Of a stretch of DNA of 64,000 bases, positions 57,510 through 64,000 are shown piece by piece. The stretch spans positions 682,001 through 746,000 of the forward strand of contig JADJRG010000013.1 in the NCBI GenBank assembly GCA_016712315.1, given 5' to 3'. Made by a program: the position numbers and the translations under genes. Numbering within the stretch: the first letter of the stretch is position 1; the number at the start of each line of letters is the position of its first letter. Below the pieces are notes generated by a model, which saw only the letters and a list, made by a program, of their open reading frames with translations, had not been told where the DNA came from and ran no database searches. The DNA is from Nannocystis sp. (GTDB taxonomy: Bacteria > Myxococcota_A > Polyangia > Nannocystales > Nannocystaceae).

Positions 57510-57538
57510 TTGCCGGGCGCCTGGCGATCTCGTAGCGT
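57510..57538 (+). promoter_or_regulatory. Promoter TTGCCG-N17-TAGCGT, leaderless
   Basis: TTGCCG (57510-57515), 17-bp spacer, TAGCGT (57533-57538), CCAGCG, then the ATG at 57545. Confidence 0.6.
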
Positions 57539-57544
57539 CCAGCG

Positions 57545-59023
57545 ATGGTCTGCACCTCGACGCGCGCCCTCGCCCTCCTCGGCACCTCGCTGCTCATCGC
57601 CGCCGCCTGCGGCAAGGAAGAGGTCGCGAGCGCCAGCGCCAGCGCCACCGCCACCGAAAGTGACAGCGGCGCCGCGACCGACACCACTGACGCAGCCACC
57701 ACCGACGGCTCGGAGAGCGACAGCGGCGTCGACGCGGCCCCCACCTGGCACCAGCAGATCGCCCCGATCGTCGCGGAGAGCTGCTCTGGTTGTCATCGTG
57801 ACAGCGGCATCGCCCCCTTCTCGCTCACCACCTACGAGGAGTCCGCGCCCTGGGCGCTGCTGCTCGCCGACTCGGTCGAGCGCGGCGCCATGCCCCCCTT
57901 CCTCGCCACCGACACCCCGGAGTGTCAGCCCCGCCACGGCTGGATCGACGACCTCCGCCTCAGCGACGAGCAGGCCGGGCTCTTGCGCGCCTGGGCCGAC
58001 GCAGGCGCCCCCGAGGGGGATCCTGCGACCGCCGCCCCGCTCCCGCAGCCGCCGCAGCTCGACCTCGTCGACCCAGACATCCGCCTCACCATCCCCACCC
58101 CTGTCACCGTCTCGGGCAACGGCGACAAGTTCCTCTGCTTCTCGATCGACCCAGGCCTCGACGCCGACGCCTGGGTCGACGGCCTCCAGATCAGCGCCGG
58201 CAACCCCAAGATCGTCCACCACGTGCTCGTCTACGTCGACGAGGACGCTCAGTCCGCCGATCTCATCGGCCCTGACGGCTCCTACCCGTGCTTCGGCGGC
58301 CCCGGCGTCGGCAACGCCAGCCTCATCGGCGCCTGGGCCCCCGGCATGCCCGCCTTCAACACCCCGCCTGACACCGCCTTCCGGATCCCCGCCGGCGCGC
58401 GGATCATCATGAACATGCACTACCACCCGACCGGCGCCGAGGAGGTCGATGACAGCAGCGCCGTCGAGCTCCGCTACCACCCCAGCATCCCCGCCAACCT
58501 CGCCCTGCTCGCGCTCATCGGCAACGCCCACAACAGCGGCGCGGGCCTCTTACCTGGCCCGGGGGACAGCGGCTCGCCGCAGTTCAAGATCCCCGCCGGC
58601 GCGGTCGACCACACCGAGTCGATGTCGATCCGCCTGGACGACATCCCGGACCTCCGCGTCTGGTCCGCCGGCACCCACCTCCACTACGTCGGCACCGACA
58701 TGGTCGCCGGGATCCGCCGCGCCGCCCCCCAGCCTGGCGAGCCCGAGTCTGAGTGCTTCGTCCACACCCCTAATTGGAACTTCAATTGGCAGCGCGCCTA
58801 CGTCTACGACGCCCCGCTCGCCGAGGCCCCCGTCGTCCGCGCGGGCGACGAGATCGTCATGCGCTGCACCTACAACAATTCGATGAGCAACCCCTACGTC
58901 GTGCAAGCGCTGGCCGAGCAGGGCTTGGGCGCCCCCGTCGACGTCTACCTCGGCGAAGAGACCCTCGACGAGATGTGTCTCGGGATCTTCGGCGTCGCGA
59001 TCAACCTCGCCGACCTTTTTTGA
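57545..59023 (+). CDS. PHM/DBH-like copper type II ascorbate-dependent monooxygenase lipoprotein with CxxCH
   Basis: This 492-residue lipoprotein (AAAC, Cys22) has a Ser/Ala/Asp linker and a haem-type motif SCSGCH (Cys80, Cys83, His84). A two-lobed copper monooxygenase core follows. The copper ligands seen are HH (225-226) in KIVHHVLVY, MHYHP (His292/His294), GTHLHYVGT (His378/His380) and DEMC with Met477. These match the CuH and CuM sites of animal PHM/DBM enzymes. It probably hydroxylates an extracellular substrate, with the CxxCH domain as an electron donor in place of cytochrome b561 or ascorbate. The substrate is unknown. Confidence 0.85.
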   Translation: MVCTSTRALALLGTSLLIAAACGKEEVASASASATATESDSGAATDTTDAATTDGSESDSGVDAAPTWHQQIAPIVAESCSGCHRDSGIAPFSLTTYEESAPWALLLADSVERGAMPPFLATDTPECQPRHGWIDDLRLSDEQAGLLRAWADAGAPEGDPATAAPLPQPPQLDLVDPDIRLTIPTPVTVSGNGDKFLCFSIDPGLDADAWVDGLQISAGNPKIVHHVLVYVDEDAQSADLIGPDGSYPCFGGPGVGNASLIGAWAPGMPAFNTPPDTAFRIPAGARIIMNMHYHPTGAEEVDDSSAVELRYHPSIPANLALLALIGNAHNSGAGLLPGPGDSGSPQFKIPAGAVDHTESMSIRLDDIPDLRVWSAGTHLHYVGTDMVAGIRRAAPQPGEPESECFVHTPNWNFNWQRAYVYDAPLAEAPVVRAGDEIVMRCTYNNSMSNPYVVQALAEQGLGAPVDVYLGEETLDEMCLGIFGVAINLADLF

Positions 59024-59102
59024 GCAGCGCCGAGCCAGCGCGCGCGCGCGCCCCGGTGCGAACGTCGTTTCACGGGCCCAGGTGCGCCAACAGCCGCCAT
59101 TC

Positions 59103-59145
59103 GTGACACGGGTCACGTCGTGACAAAAATGTGACCTCTGGTCAC
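59103..59145. promoter_or_regulatory. Cluster of five GTGAC half-sites upstream of the PHP-glycosyltransferase gene
   Basis: GTGAC occurs at 59103, 59120 and 59131 and its complement GTCAC at 59112 and 59141, giving two inverted pairs with 4- and 5-nt spacers. Such dense half-sites suggest a dimeric regulator. The 236-bp region between the copper monooxygenase and this gene (59024-59259) otherwise has an A/T-rich patch at 59209-59233. Confidence 0.5.
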
Positions 59146-59208
59146 GTTCTTTGCGCGCTCTTTGTTCGCCAAACGCCGATCAAACGTGGCAATTCAGCCC
59201 CGTCCGGG

Positions 59209-59244
59209 CCTTTTTCCCTAAGAAAAAATTACGAAGGGCCCTCG
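59209..59244 (+). promoter_or_regulatory. A/T-rich hairpin region in the leader of the PHP-glycosyltransferase gene
   Basis: GGGCC followed by TTTTTCCCTAAGAAAAAA and then GGGCCC forms an inverted arrangement (T5 with A5, and GGGCC with GGCCC). It could be an attenuator hairpin or a terminator of the preceding gene. Confidence 0.3.
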
Positions 59245-59259
59245 ATCTTGGAGATCACC

Positions 59260-61743
59260 GTGACCACGCCGCCCCTTAGCCCCGCAACTCGGCAGCGCAT
59301 CGATCTACACGTCCACTCGCGCCACAGCGGCACGATGAAGCCGATGCTCCTCAACTCGATGGAGGTGCACGAGTGCTACACCGACCCGAAGGAGCTGCAC
59401 GACCGCCTGCTCGCGCGCGGCATGACCGCGGTGACGATCACCGATCACGACTCGATCGACGGCTGCCTCGAGATCGCCCACCTCGGCCCCCACGTCTTCC
59501 TCTCGGAGGAGGTCTCGGCGCGCTTCCCTGAGAACGGCTGCATCGTCCACGTGCTCGCCTACGGGATCGACGAGGCCCAGCACCGCGAGCTCCAGCGCCT
59601 CCGCTACAACGTCTACGAGCTCGCCGCCTACCTCCGCCAGCAGTCGATCTTCCACTCCCTCGCGCACCCGCTCTCTTCGGTCAACCTGCGCTTAGGGCCA
59701 GAGATCCTCCGCAAGTCGCTGCTCCTCTTCCCGACCATCGAGGTGATCAACGGCCAGAAGGATCCCAGCCACGAGCAGCTCCTGCGCGACCTGATCGGCC
59801 GGGCCCCCACGGCCACCTTCGAGCGCTGGGCCAACGAGTACGACATCGCCCCCGCCTGCTTGGAGCGCGGCTGGCGGATCACCGGCGGCTCCGACGATCA
59901 CTCCGGCGTCACCATGGCCCGCGCCTTCATCGAGTACGACGGCGACCCCACCTTCGCCGGCCTGCGCGCCGCCGTCGATGACGACCGCGCCGCCGTCCAA
60001 GGCTTCGAGAAGACCGGCCGCAGCTACGCGCACACCGCCTATATCGGCGCCGTCAACTACCTCCGCAAGACCCACAAGAACAGCTCCAACCAGACCATGG
60101 TGAAGCTGATCGAGACCATCAAGACCCAAGAGCTGCCCGAGGATCCCAGCGAGCTCCCGCCCGTCCTCCAGCGCCTCATCCCCGCCGCCCTCGAGACCTT
60201 CGCGGAGGCGGAGCGCCTCGTCACCCCCCAGCGCGTGCTCGACGAGGGCCACCGCCCCGAGATCCACGACGAGATCTACGACCTCATCAACAAGTCCTTG
60301 CTGCGCGCCTTTCGGGCCAGCTTCGATCAGGTGCGCGCGGGCGTCCGCAGCTTCGACCCCGAGGTCTTGATCGACGAGATCCCGACCCTGCTCCGCCTCA
60401 CCCTCTTCAACATCCCCTACTACTTCGGCTACCGCTTCTTTTACGGCGAGCGCCGCCGCGCCGACGCGTTTTATAGCTGGCTCGAGCTCAGCGCCCCGAT
60501 CGAGCGCCCGCGCAACGTCGCGATCTTCTCGGACACCATCGACGAGTTCAACGGCGTCAGCCTCGGCCTGCGGCGGATCGTCCGAGAGATGCGGAGGAGC
60601 GGCAAGAGCGTCCACCTCTGCGGCGTCGAGACCGGCAAGGTCCCGCCCGAGCCGGACGCCCCCTGGATCGCCCGCTTCGCCACCCTCGGCAACTTCCCCC
60701 TGACCATCGACGGCGGCGAGATCATCCTCGGCTGGCCCAGCCTCGTCGACCTCGTCCGCTGGCTCGACGCTCACGAGATCGACCTCGTCCAGGTCTCCTC
60801 ACCCGGCCCGATCGGCGTCGTCGCGATGCTCGCCTGTTACATCCTCGGCATCCCGATCGTCGGCCAATACCACACCAACGTCGCCGACTACACCGCGATG
60901 ATCCTCCGCGATCCCACCATCGAGCGGATCGTCCGCGCCTACGCCCGTATGTTCTACAACGCCGTCGAGAAGGTGCTCGTGCCCAGCCACGCCGCCGGCG
61001 AGCTGATCGCGCGGCAAGGCGTCCGCCAGGAGAAGATCCACGTCATCCCCCGCGGCGTCGACGCTGACTTCTTCCACCCCCGCATGCGCGACCCCGAATT
61101 TTGGCGCGCCTACGGCCTCCGCGGCCAGGGCACCCTCTTGTACGTCGGCCGCGTCTCCGTCGAGAAGAGCGTCCCTTTCCTCGCCCAGCTCTTCCGCCAG
61201 CTCATCGAGGCCGGCGAGCAGGTCGAGCTCGCGATCGTCGGCGACGGCCCCTGGTTGCCCGAGATGAAGCGCGAGCTCGCCGGCCTGCCCGTCGCCTTCA
61301 CCGGCTACCTCAAGGGAGCCGAGCTCGCCCGCGCCTTCGCCTCCGCCGATCTCTTCGTCTTCCCCTCCACCACCGACACCTTCGGCAACGTCGTCCTCGA
61401 GTCGCTCGCCTCCGGCGTACCCGCGCTGGTCGCCGACGAGGGCGGCCCTGGCGAGATCGTCCGCCACAACGAGACCGGCTGGGTGTTGCCCGCCCTCGAC
61501 CTCCCCCGCTGGACCGAGGCCGTCCGCGAGCTCCTCGCCCGCCCCACGGTGCGCGCCCAGATGGGCCTCACTGGCCGCGCCTACGCCGAGTCATGCACCC
61601 ACCAGCGCGCCCAAGAGGTCCTGTGGGGCCACTACGACCGGATCATCGAGCGCTCGCGCGCCCGCATGCGCGAGGCCATGATCCACGACTCTACCCCTCG
61701 CGGCAGCATCGGCCTCCCCCGCTGCACCCACGGCGCCGGCTAG
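59260..61743 (+). CDS. PHP-domain / GT4 glycosyltransferase fusion protein
   Basis: This protein of about 827 residues starts at GTG with GGAG 6 nt upstream. The N-terminal PHP metal-dependent phosphoesterase domain (about 12-330) shows HVHSRHSG, ITDHDS, HPLSS and SDDHSG. A middle region (about 330-440) of helices leads to a GT-B glycosyltransferase of the GT4 type (about 440-790). Its elements are IFSDTIDEFNGVSLGLRRIVREM, VPSHAAGEL, VIPRGVDADFF, LYVGRVSVEKS, and the GT4 signature FPSTTDTFGNVVLESLASGVP with EGGPGEIV. It may synthesise or remodel a glycan and hydrolyse a phospho-linked moiety in one polypeptide. A following glycosyltransferase and deacetylase gene fit a polysaccharide locus. 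Confidence 0.85.
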   Translation: MTTPPLSPATRQRIDLHVHSRHSGTMKPMLLNSMEVHECYTDPKELHDRLLARGMTAVTITDHDSIDGCLEIAHLGPHVFLSEEVSARFPENGCIVHVLAYGIDEAQHRELQRLRYNVYELAAYLRQQSIFHSLAHPLSSVNLRLGPEILRKSLLLFPTIEVINGQKDPSHEQLLRDLIGRAPTATFERWANEYDIAPACLERGWRITGGSDDHSGVTMARAFIEYDGDPTFAGLRAAVDDDRAAVQGFEKTGRSYAHTAYIGAVNYLRKTHKNSSNQTMVKLIETIKTQELPEDPSELPPVLQRLIPAALETFAEAERLVTPQRVLDEGHRPEIHDEIYDLINKSLLRAFRASFDQVRAGVRSFDPEVLIDEIPTLLRLTLFNIPYYFGYRFFYGERRRADAFYSWLELSAPIERPRNVAIFSDTIDEFNGVSLGLRRIVREMRRSGKSVHLCGVETGKVPPEPDAPWIARFATLGNFPLTIDGGEIILGWPSLVDLVRWLDAHEIDLVQVSSPGPIGVVAMLACYILGIPIVGQYHTNVADYTAMILRDPTIERIVRAYARMFYNAVEKVLVPSHAAGELIARQGVRQEKIHVIPRGVDADFFHPRMRDPEFWRAYGLRGQGTLLYVGRVSVEKSVPFLAQLFRQLIEAGEQVELAIVGDGPWLPEMKRELAGLPVAFTGYLKGAELARAFASADLFVFPSTTDTFGNVVLESLASGVPALVADEGGPGEIVRHNETGWVLPALDLPRWTEAVRELLARPTVRAQMGLTGRAYAESCTHQRAQEVLWGHYDRIIERSRARMREAMIHDSTPRGSIGLPRCTHGAG

Positions 61744-61784
61744 TCTCGTCTCGTTAGTCTCTTGTCTCGGAGACCCGCAGCCGC

Positions 61785-62798
61785 GTGGCAGAGATCGCCT
61801 ACTTCGTGCACGGCCGCGGTCGCGGCCACGCCAGCCGGGCGGCGACCGTGCTCCCGCGCCTGCGGGGGCTCGGCCACCGCGTCACCGTCTTCGCCGGCGG
61901 CGACGCCCTCGACCTTCTCGACCCCGCAGGGATCATCCCGGCCGACCCGCTACCGCCTGGCCTTGGGGCCATGCGCGTCTTCGCCCGCCGCCTCCCTGAG
62001 GCCCTCCACCAGCTCCGCGAGCGCCAGATCCAGCTCGTCCTCAGCGACGGCGACGCCCCCTCCGTCCACGCCGCTCGCCGCCTCCACCTCCCGCTCATCA
62101 GCCTCGGCCACGATCAAGTCTTCCTCCGCTGCGCCGTTCCGCCGGGCCTACCGCGGCGCGCCCTCTGGTCTGAGCGCGCCGTCGGCTGGGCCACCAGCCG
62201 AGGCGCCCGCTTCGCCGTCGCCGTCCATTTTTTACCGATCACCCCCCGCCAGCCTGGCACCTGGGTCGCCCGCCCCGATCCGCCGCAGCTCCCCGGTCCT
62301 ACCCCTCAGGGCCCGCCTACAGGCCCCTGGGTCGCCTACCTGCGCGACGGCGAAGGCGAAGATCTCTTAGAAGAAGCCGCCCGGCAGGGCCTCGCTGTCC
62401 GCTGCTTCGGCCGCTTACGCCGCCCGATCCCTGGCGTCGAAGCCCGCCCCTTCGACCGCCCAGAATTCCTCACCGCCCTCGCCCGCGCCCCCGCGGTCCT
62501 CGCCACCGCCGGCTCCAACCTGCTCGCCGAGTGTATTTTTTTAAGGATCCCGATCCTCGCCGTCTACGCCCCTGGCGACCACGAGCAGCGCCTCAACGCC
62601 CACATGGCCCAAGAGGCAGGCGTCGCCCTCGCCGCCGCCCTGCCGCGCGCCGCCGCCCAGCTCCCCGCCTTCTGCCGCCGCCTCGCCGCCGGAGGGTTCT
62701 GCAGCGTCGACCTCGCCGCCGCCCTGCCCCCCCTCTCTCAGGCCCTGCCCGAGGCCATCGACGCCGCCCTCAACCAGCCCAGGAGTCCGCCGCGCTGA
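61785..62798 (+). CDS. GT-B glycosyltransferase (MJ1255/VC2487-like)
   Basis: This 337-residue protein starts with VHGRGRGHASRAATVLPRLRGLGHRVTVFAGG, the glycine/histidine-rich opening of GT28/MurG-like glycosyltransferases. It ends with TAGSNLLAECIFLRIPILAVYAPGDHEQRLNAHMAQEAG, the nucleotide-sugar binding end. Probably a UDP-sugar transferase working with the PHP/GT4 fusion upstream (41 bp gap). Start GTG at 61785. It overlaps the 3' end of the convergent deacetylase gene by 29 bp. Confidence 0.82.
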   Translation: MAEIAYFVHGRGRGHASRAATVLPRLRGLGHRVTVFAGGDALDLLDPAGIIPADPLPPGLGAMRVFARRLPEALHQLRERQIQLVLSDGDAPSVHAARRLHLPLISLGHDQVFLRCAVPPGLPRRALWSERAVGWATSRGARFAVAVHFLPITPRQPGTWVARPDPPQLPGPTPQGPPTGPWVAYLRDGEGEDLLEEAARQGLAVRCFGRLRRPIPGVEARPFDRPEFLTALARAPAVLATAGSNLLAECIFLRIPILAVYAPGDHEQRLNAHMAQEAGVALAAALPRAAAQLPAFCRRLAAGGFCSVDLAAALPPLSQALPEAIDAALNQPRSPPR

Positions 62799-63540
62799 TC
62801 AGCGCCGGGCTCACCAGGTCGCTATAGAGGATCGGCGTCCGGTCCTGCATCAGCCCCGCCAAGCGCCGCTCCAGCTCCTTCTCTAGCGCCGGCACGTCCA
62901 GATCGTGCGGGTGGATCGCCAGCCGAAGCACTGGCAGGCGCCGCAGCAGCGGCCCGCTCGCCCGCGACCACAGCAGCGATCCGGCGACCCGCAGCCGGTC
63001 GCGGCTCGCGTACGCCACCACCGGCCCGCCCACCAGCCGCCGCCCGGTGCTGGGCGACCACACCTGCCAGTGGTCCTCCGCGTGCGCGAAGGCCAGGTCG
63101 CGCAGCGCGTCGCGTGTCGCCTGGCCATAAAGCCAGGCAGGGGCGACGAAGCCGGTCACCGACGCGCCCACCAGGTCCTCCACCAGCCGCCGCCCCGCGA
63201 CGATCCGCGCCCGCGCCACCTCGTACGGCAAGCTCAAGAATTCCCCCTCGCCCGCCGTCAGCGTCCGTCCGCGCAGGCGATCCCACGCCGAGCGCTGCGG
63301 CTGCTCATCGCGGTGGTAGTAGCCGTGCAGCACCGGCTCCACCCCTTCTTCCACCTGTCCTCGCAGCCAGGCGACAAAGTCTGGGTGATCCGCCAGCGGC
63401 CACTCGCGCCAGAAATTGGGCACCACGAGCGCCGTATAGCGCCCGCCGAGCCCGTACTTCGCCAGCAGATCTGCGATCCGTCGCAGCCGCTCGCCGTGGC
63501 GGGGCGTCACGTCATGGATGCTCACCAGCAGGCGGGACAT
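62770..63540 (-). CDS. DUF2334-type polysaccharide deacetylase
   Basis: This 256-residue protein of the polysaccharide-deacetylase-like DUF2334 family has SIHDVTP (Asp10), VLHGYYHRDE (His72/His76, metal ligands), FVAPAWLYG and AIHPHDLD (the last catalytic His). It should remove acetyl groups from a cell-surface glycan. TAGAGA ends 6 nt before the ATG at 63540. Its 3' end overlaps the convergent glycosyltransferase. Confidence 0.85.
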   Translation of the reverse strand: MSRLLVSIHDVTPRHGERLRRIADLLAKYGLGGRYTALVVPNFWREWPLADHPDFVAWLRGQVEEGVEPVLHGYYHRDEQPQRSAWDRLRGRTLTAGEGEFLSLPYEVARARIVAGRRLVEDLVGASVTGFVAPAWLYGQATRDALRDLAFAHAEDHWQVWSPSTGRRLVGGPVVAYASRDRLRVAGSLLWSRASGPLLRRLPVLRLAIHPHDLDVPALEKELERRLAGLMQDRTPILYSDLVSPALISAADSWAG

Positions 63541-63581
63541 CCGCCCTCTCTACCACGAACTTTTTGCCCTGTTGAAACGGC

Positions 63582-64000
63582 CTACTCGGGGCGCCCCTCG
63601 AAGATCGGGTCTGTCAACCTGTCGACCAGCCCGCGCACCTGCGCCGCCGCCGCCGGGGCCGGCATCATCAACGAGCGCGGCACGCCGAAGGCCAGGCTGC
63701 CACGCCCAACAGAGAGCTGGATCCCCACCCCGATCCCGCCGAGGCTCGGCACCCGCGCCAGCTCGCTCAGCAGCTTCGCCTGCTCCTTCGCCGCGGGCCC
63801 CTCCGCCTCGCGGTTCACCAGCGTCGCCGCCCGCACCATCAAGATCGGGTCCAGGCTGACGCAGAAGTGGCACCCCTCGGAGGCCGCGCGCGCCAGCGCC
63901 AGCCCGCCCTCACCGGCCAACGTCGCCTTACCTGCCCGCCCGAGCAGGTCACGCGCGCCGCCGCCGATCGCCAGCAGCGCCACCCCTGACGCTGCCCCGC
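63582..64000 (-). CDS. Partial protein of unknown function (5' end beyond window)
   Basis: About 139 residues, the C-terminal part; the frame is open to the right edge with no stop. An in-frame GTG at 63983 exists but the sequence upstream (AASG) is coding-like, so the start is probably outside. No recognised domain; Gly/Ala-rich with a pair of cysteines (GCHFCVSLDP). Stop TAG at 63582. It lies 41 bp upstream of the deacetylase gene on the same strand. Confidence 0.55.
   Translation of the reverse strand, partial: GAASGVALLAIGGGARDLLGRAGKATLAGEGGLALARAASEGCHFCVSLDPILMVRAATLVNREAEGPAAKEQAKLLSELARVPSLGGIGVGIQLSVGRGSLAFGVPRSLMMPAPAAAAQVRGLVDRLTDPIFEGRPE

Noticed and set aside
61742..61772. TAGTCTC/TCTCTTGTCTC pyrimidine repeats as a regulatory element
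   Set aside because: Short and imperfect; a similar run occurs after eno (25768-25795), but I see no symmetry or spacing that supports function.

Overview
This 64 kb window is a very GC-rich, densely packed chromosomal segment that I read as coming from a myxobacterium of the Nannocystis/Enhygromyxa/Plesiocystis group (Nannocystineae). The reasons are: about sixteen predicted lipoproteins with long Ser/Thr/Asp/Gly linkers after the lipobox; two eukaryote-like Ser/Thr kinases fused to TPR arrays; a MYXO-CTERM-like tail; DUF1587/1592/1588/1585, DUF1552 and DUF1501 proteins; and animal-like domains (GON, PHM-type copper monooxygenase, CypA-like cyclophilin). The assignment is an inference from gene content. 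There is no rRNA, tRNA, CRISPR array, transposase or integrase, and no gene-free stretch longer than 300 bp.

Layout. 1-8.7 kb: an exported-protein block with a partial gene, a DUF1501 Tat protein, an IgGFc-binding-domain lipoprotein, a cytochrome-c-like DUF1592-group lipoprotein, its DUF1552 Tat partner and a MYXO-CTERM protein. 8.8-12.3 kb: an APCDD1-like lipoprotein, assimilatory APS/PAPS reductase, and a two-gene AAA ATPase/DUF4276 module. 12.4-19.2 kb: kinase-TPR protein, PD40 lipoprotein, pectate-lyase-like lipoprotein and a small Cys-rich lipoprotein. 19.2-22.4 kb: a three-gene operon with two ATGA overlaps encoding a HEPN-like protein, a KGGVGR-type MinD/ParA-like ATPase and a KAP/STAND-like P-loop ATPase. 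22.5-25.8 kb: glpX plus dimethylargininase, divergent from enolase. 25.8-30.4 kb: two coupled M16-like proteins that lack the zinc motif, and a histidine kinase. 30.6-38.6 kb: membrane proteins, a second kinase-TPR protein, a ferritin-like lipoprotein and a Cys-rich lipoprotein. 38.8-49.6 kb: GON-domain lipoprotein, redoxin, esterase, BatA-type and vWA proteins, and a 1039-residue lipoprotein. 49.6-64 kb: Baeyer-Villiger-type monooxygenase, inorganic pyrophosphatase, carboxypeptidase-regulatory/PDZ protein, GT-C glycosyltransferase, cyclophilin, copper monooxygenase, PHP-glycosyltransferase fusion, a second glycosyltransferase and a DUF2334 deacetylase.

Most of the window is cell-envelope and secreted biology of unknown detail. 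It is punctuated by core metabolism (cysH, glpX, eno, ppa) and two compact NTPase modules of somewhat lower GC that look like biological-conflict systems. The best candidate for an undescribed system is the HEPN/KGGVGR-ATPase/P-loop-ATPase operon at 19196-22448, which carries its own promoter and is translationally coupled throughout.

A second window-wide observation concerns expression. Many genes have a -10-like TANNNT hexamer ending exactly 6 (sometimes 5-10) nt before the start codon, and several also have a TTG-type -35 element at 17-18 bp. This suggests that leaderless or very short-leader mRNAs are common here, and it was used to choose start codons.
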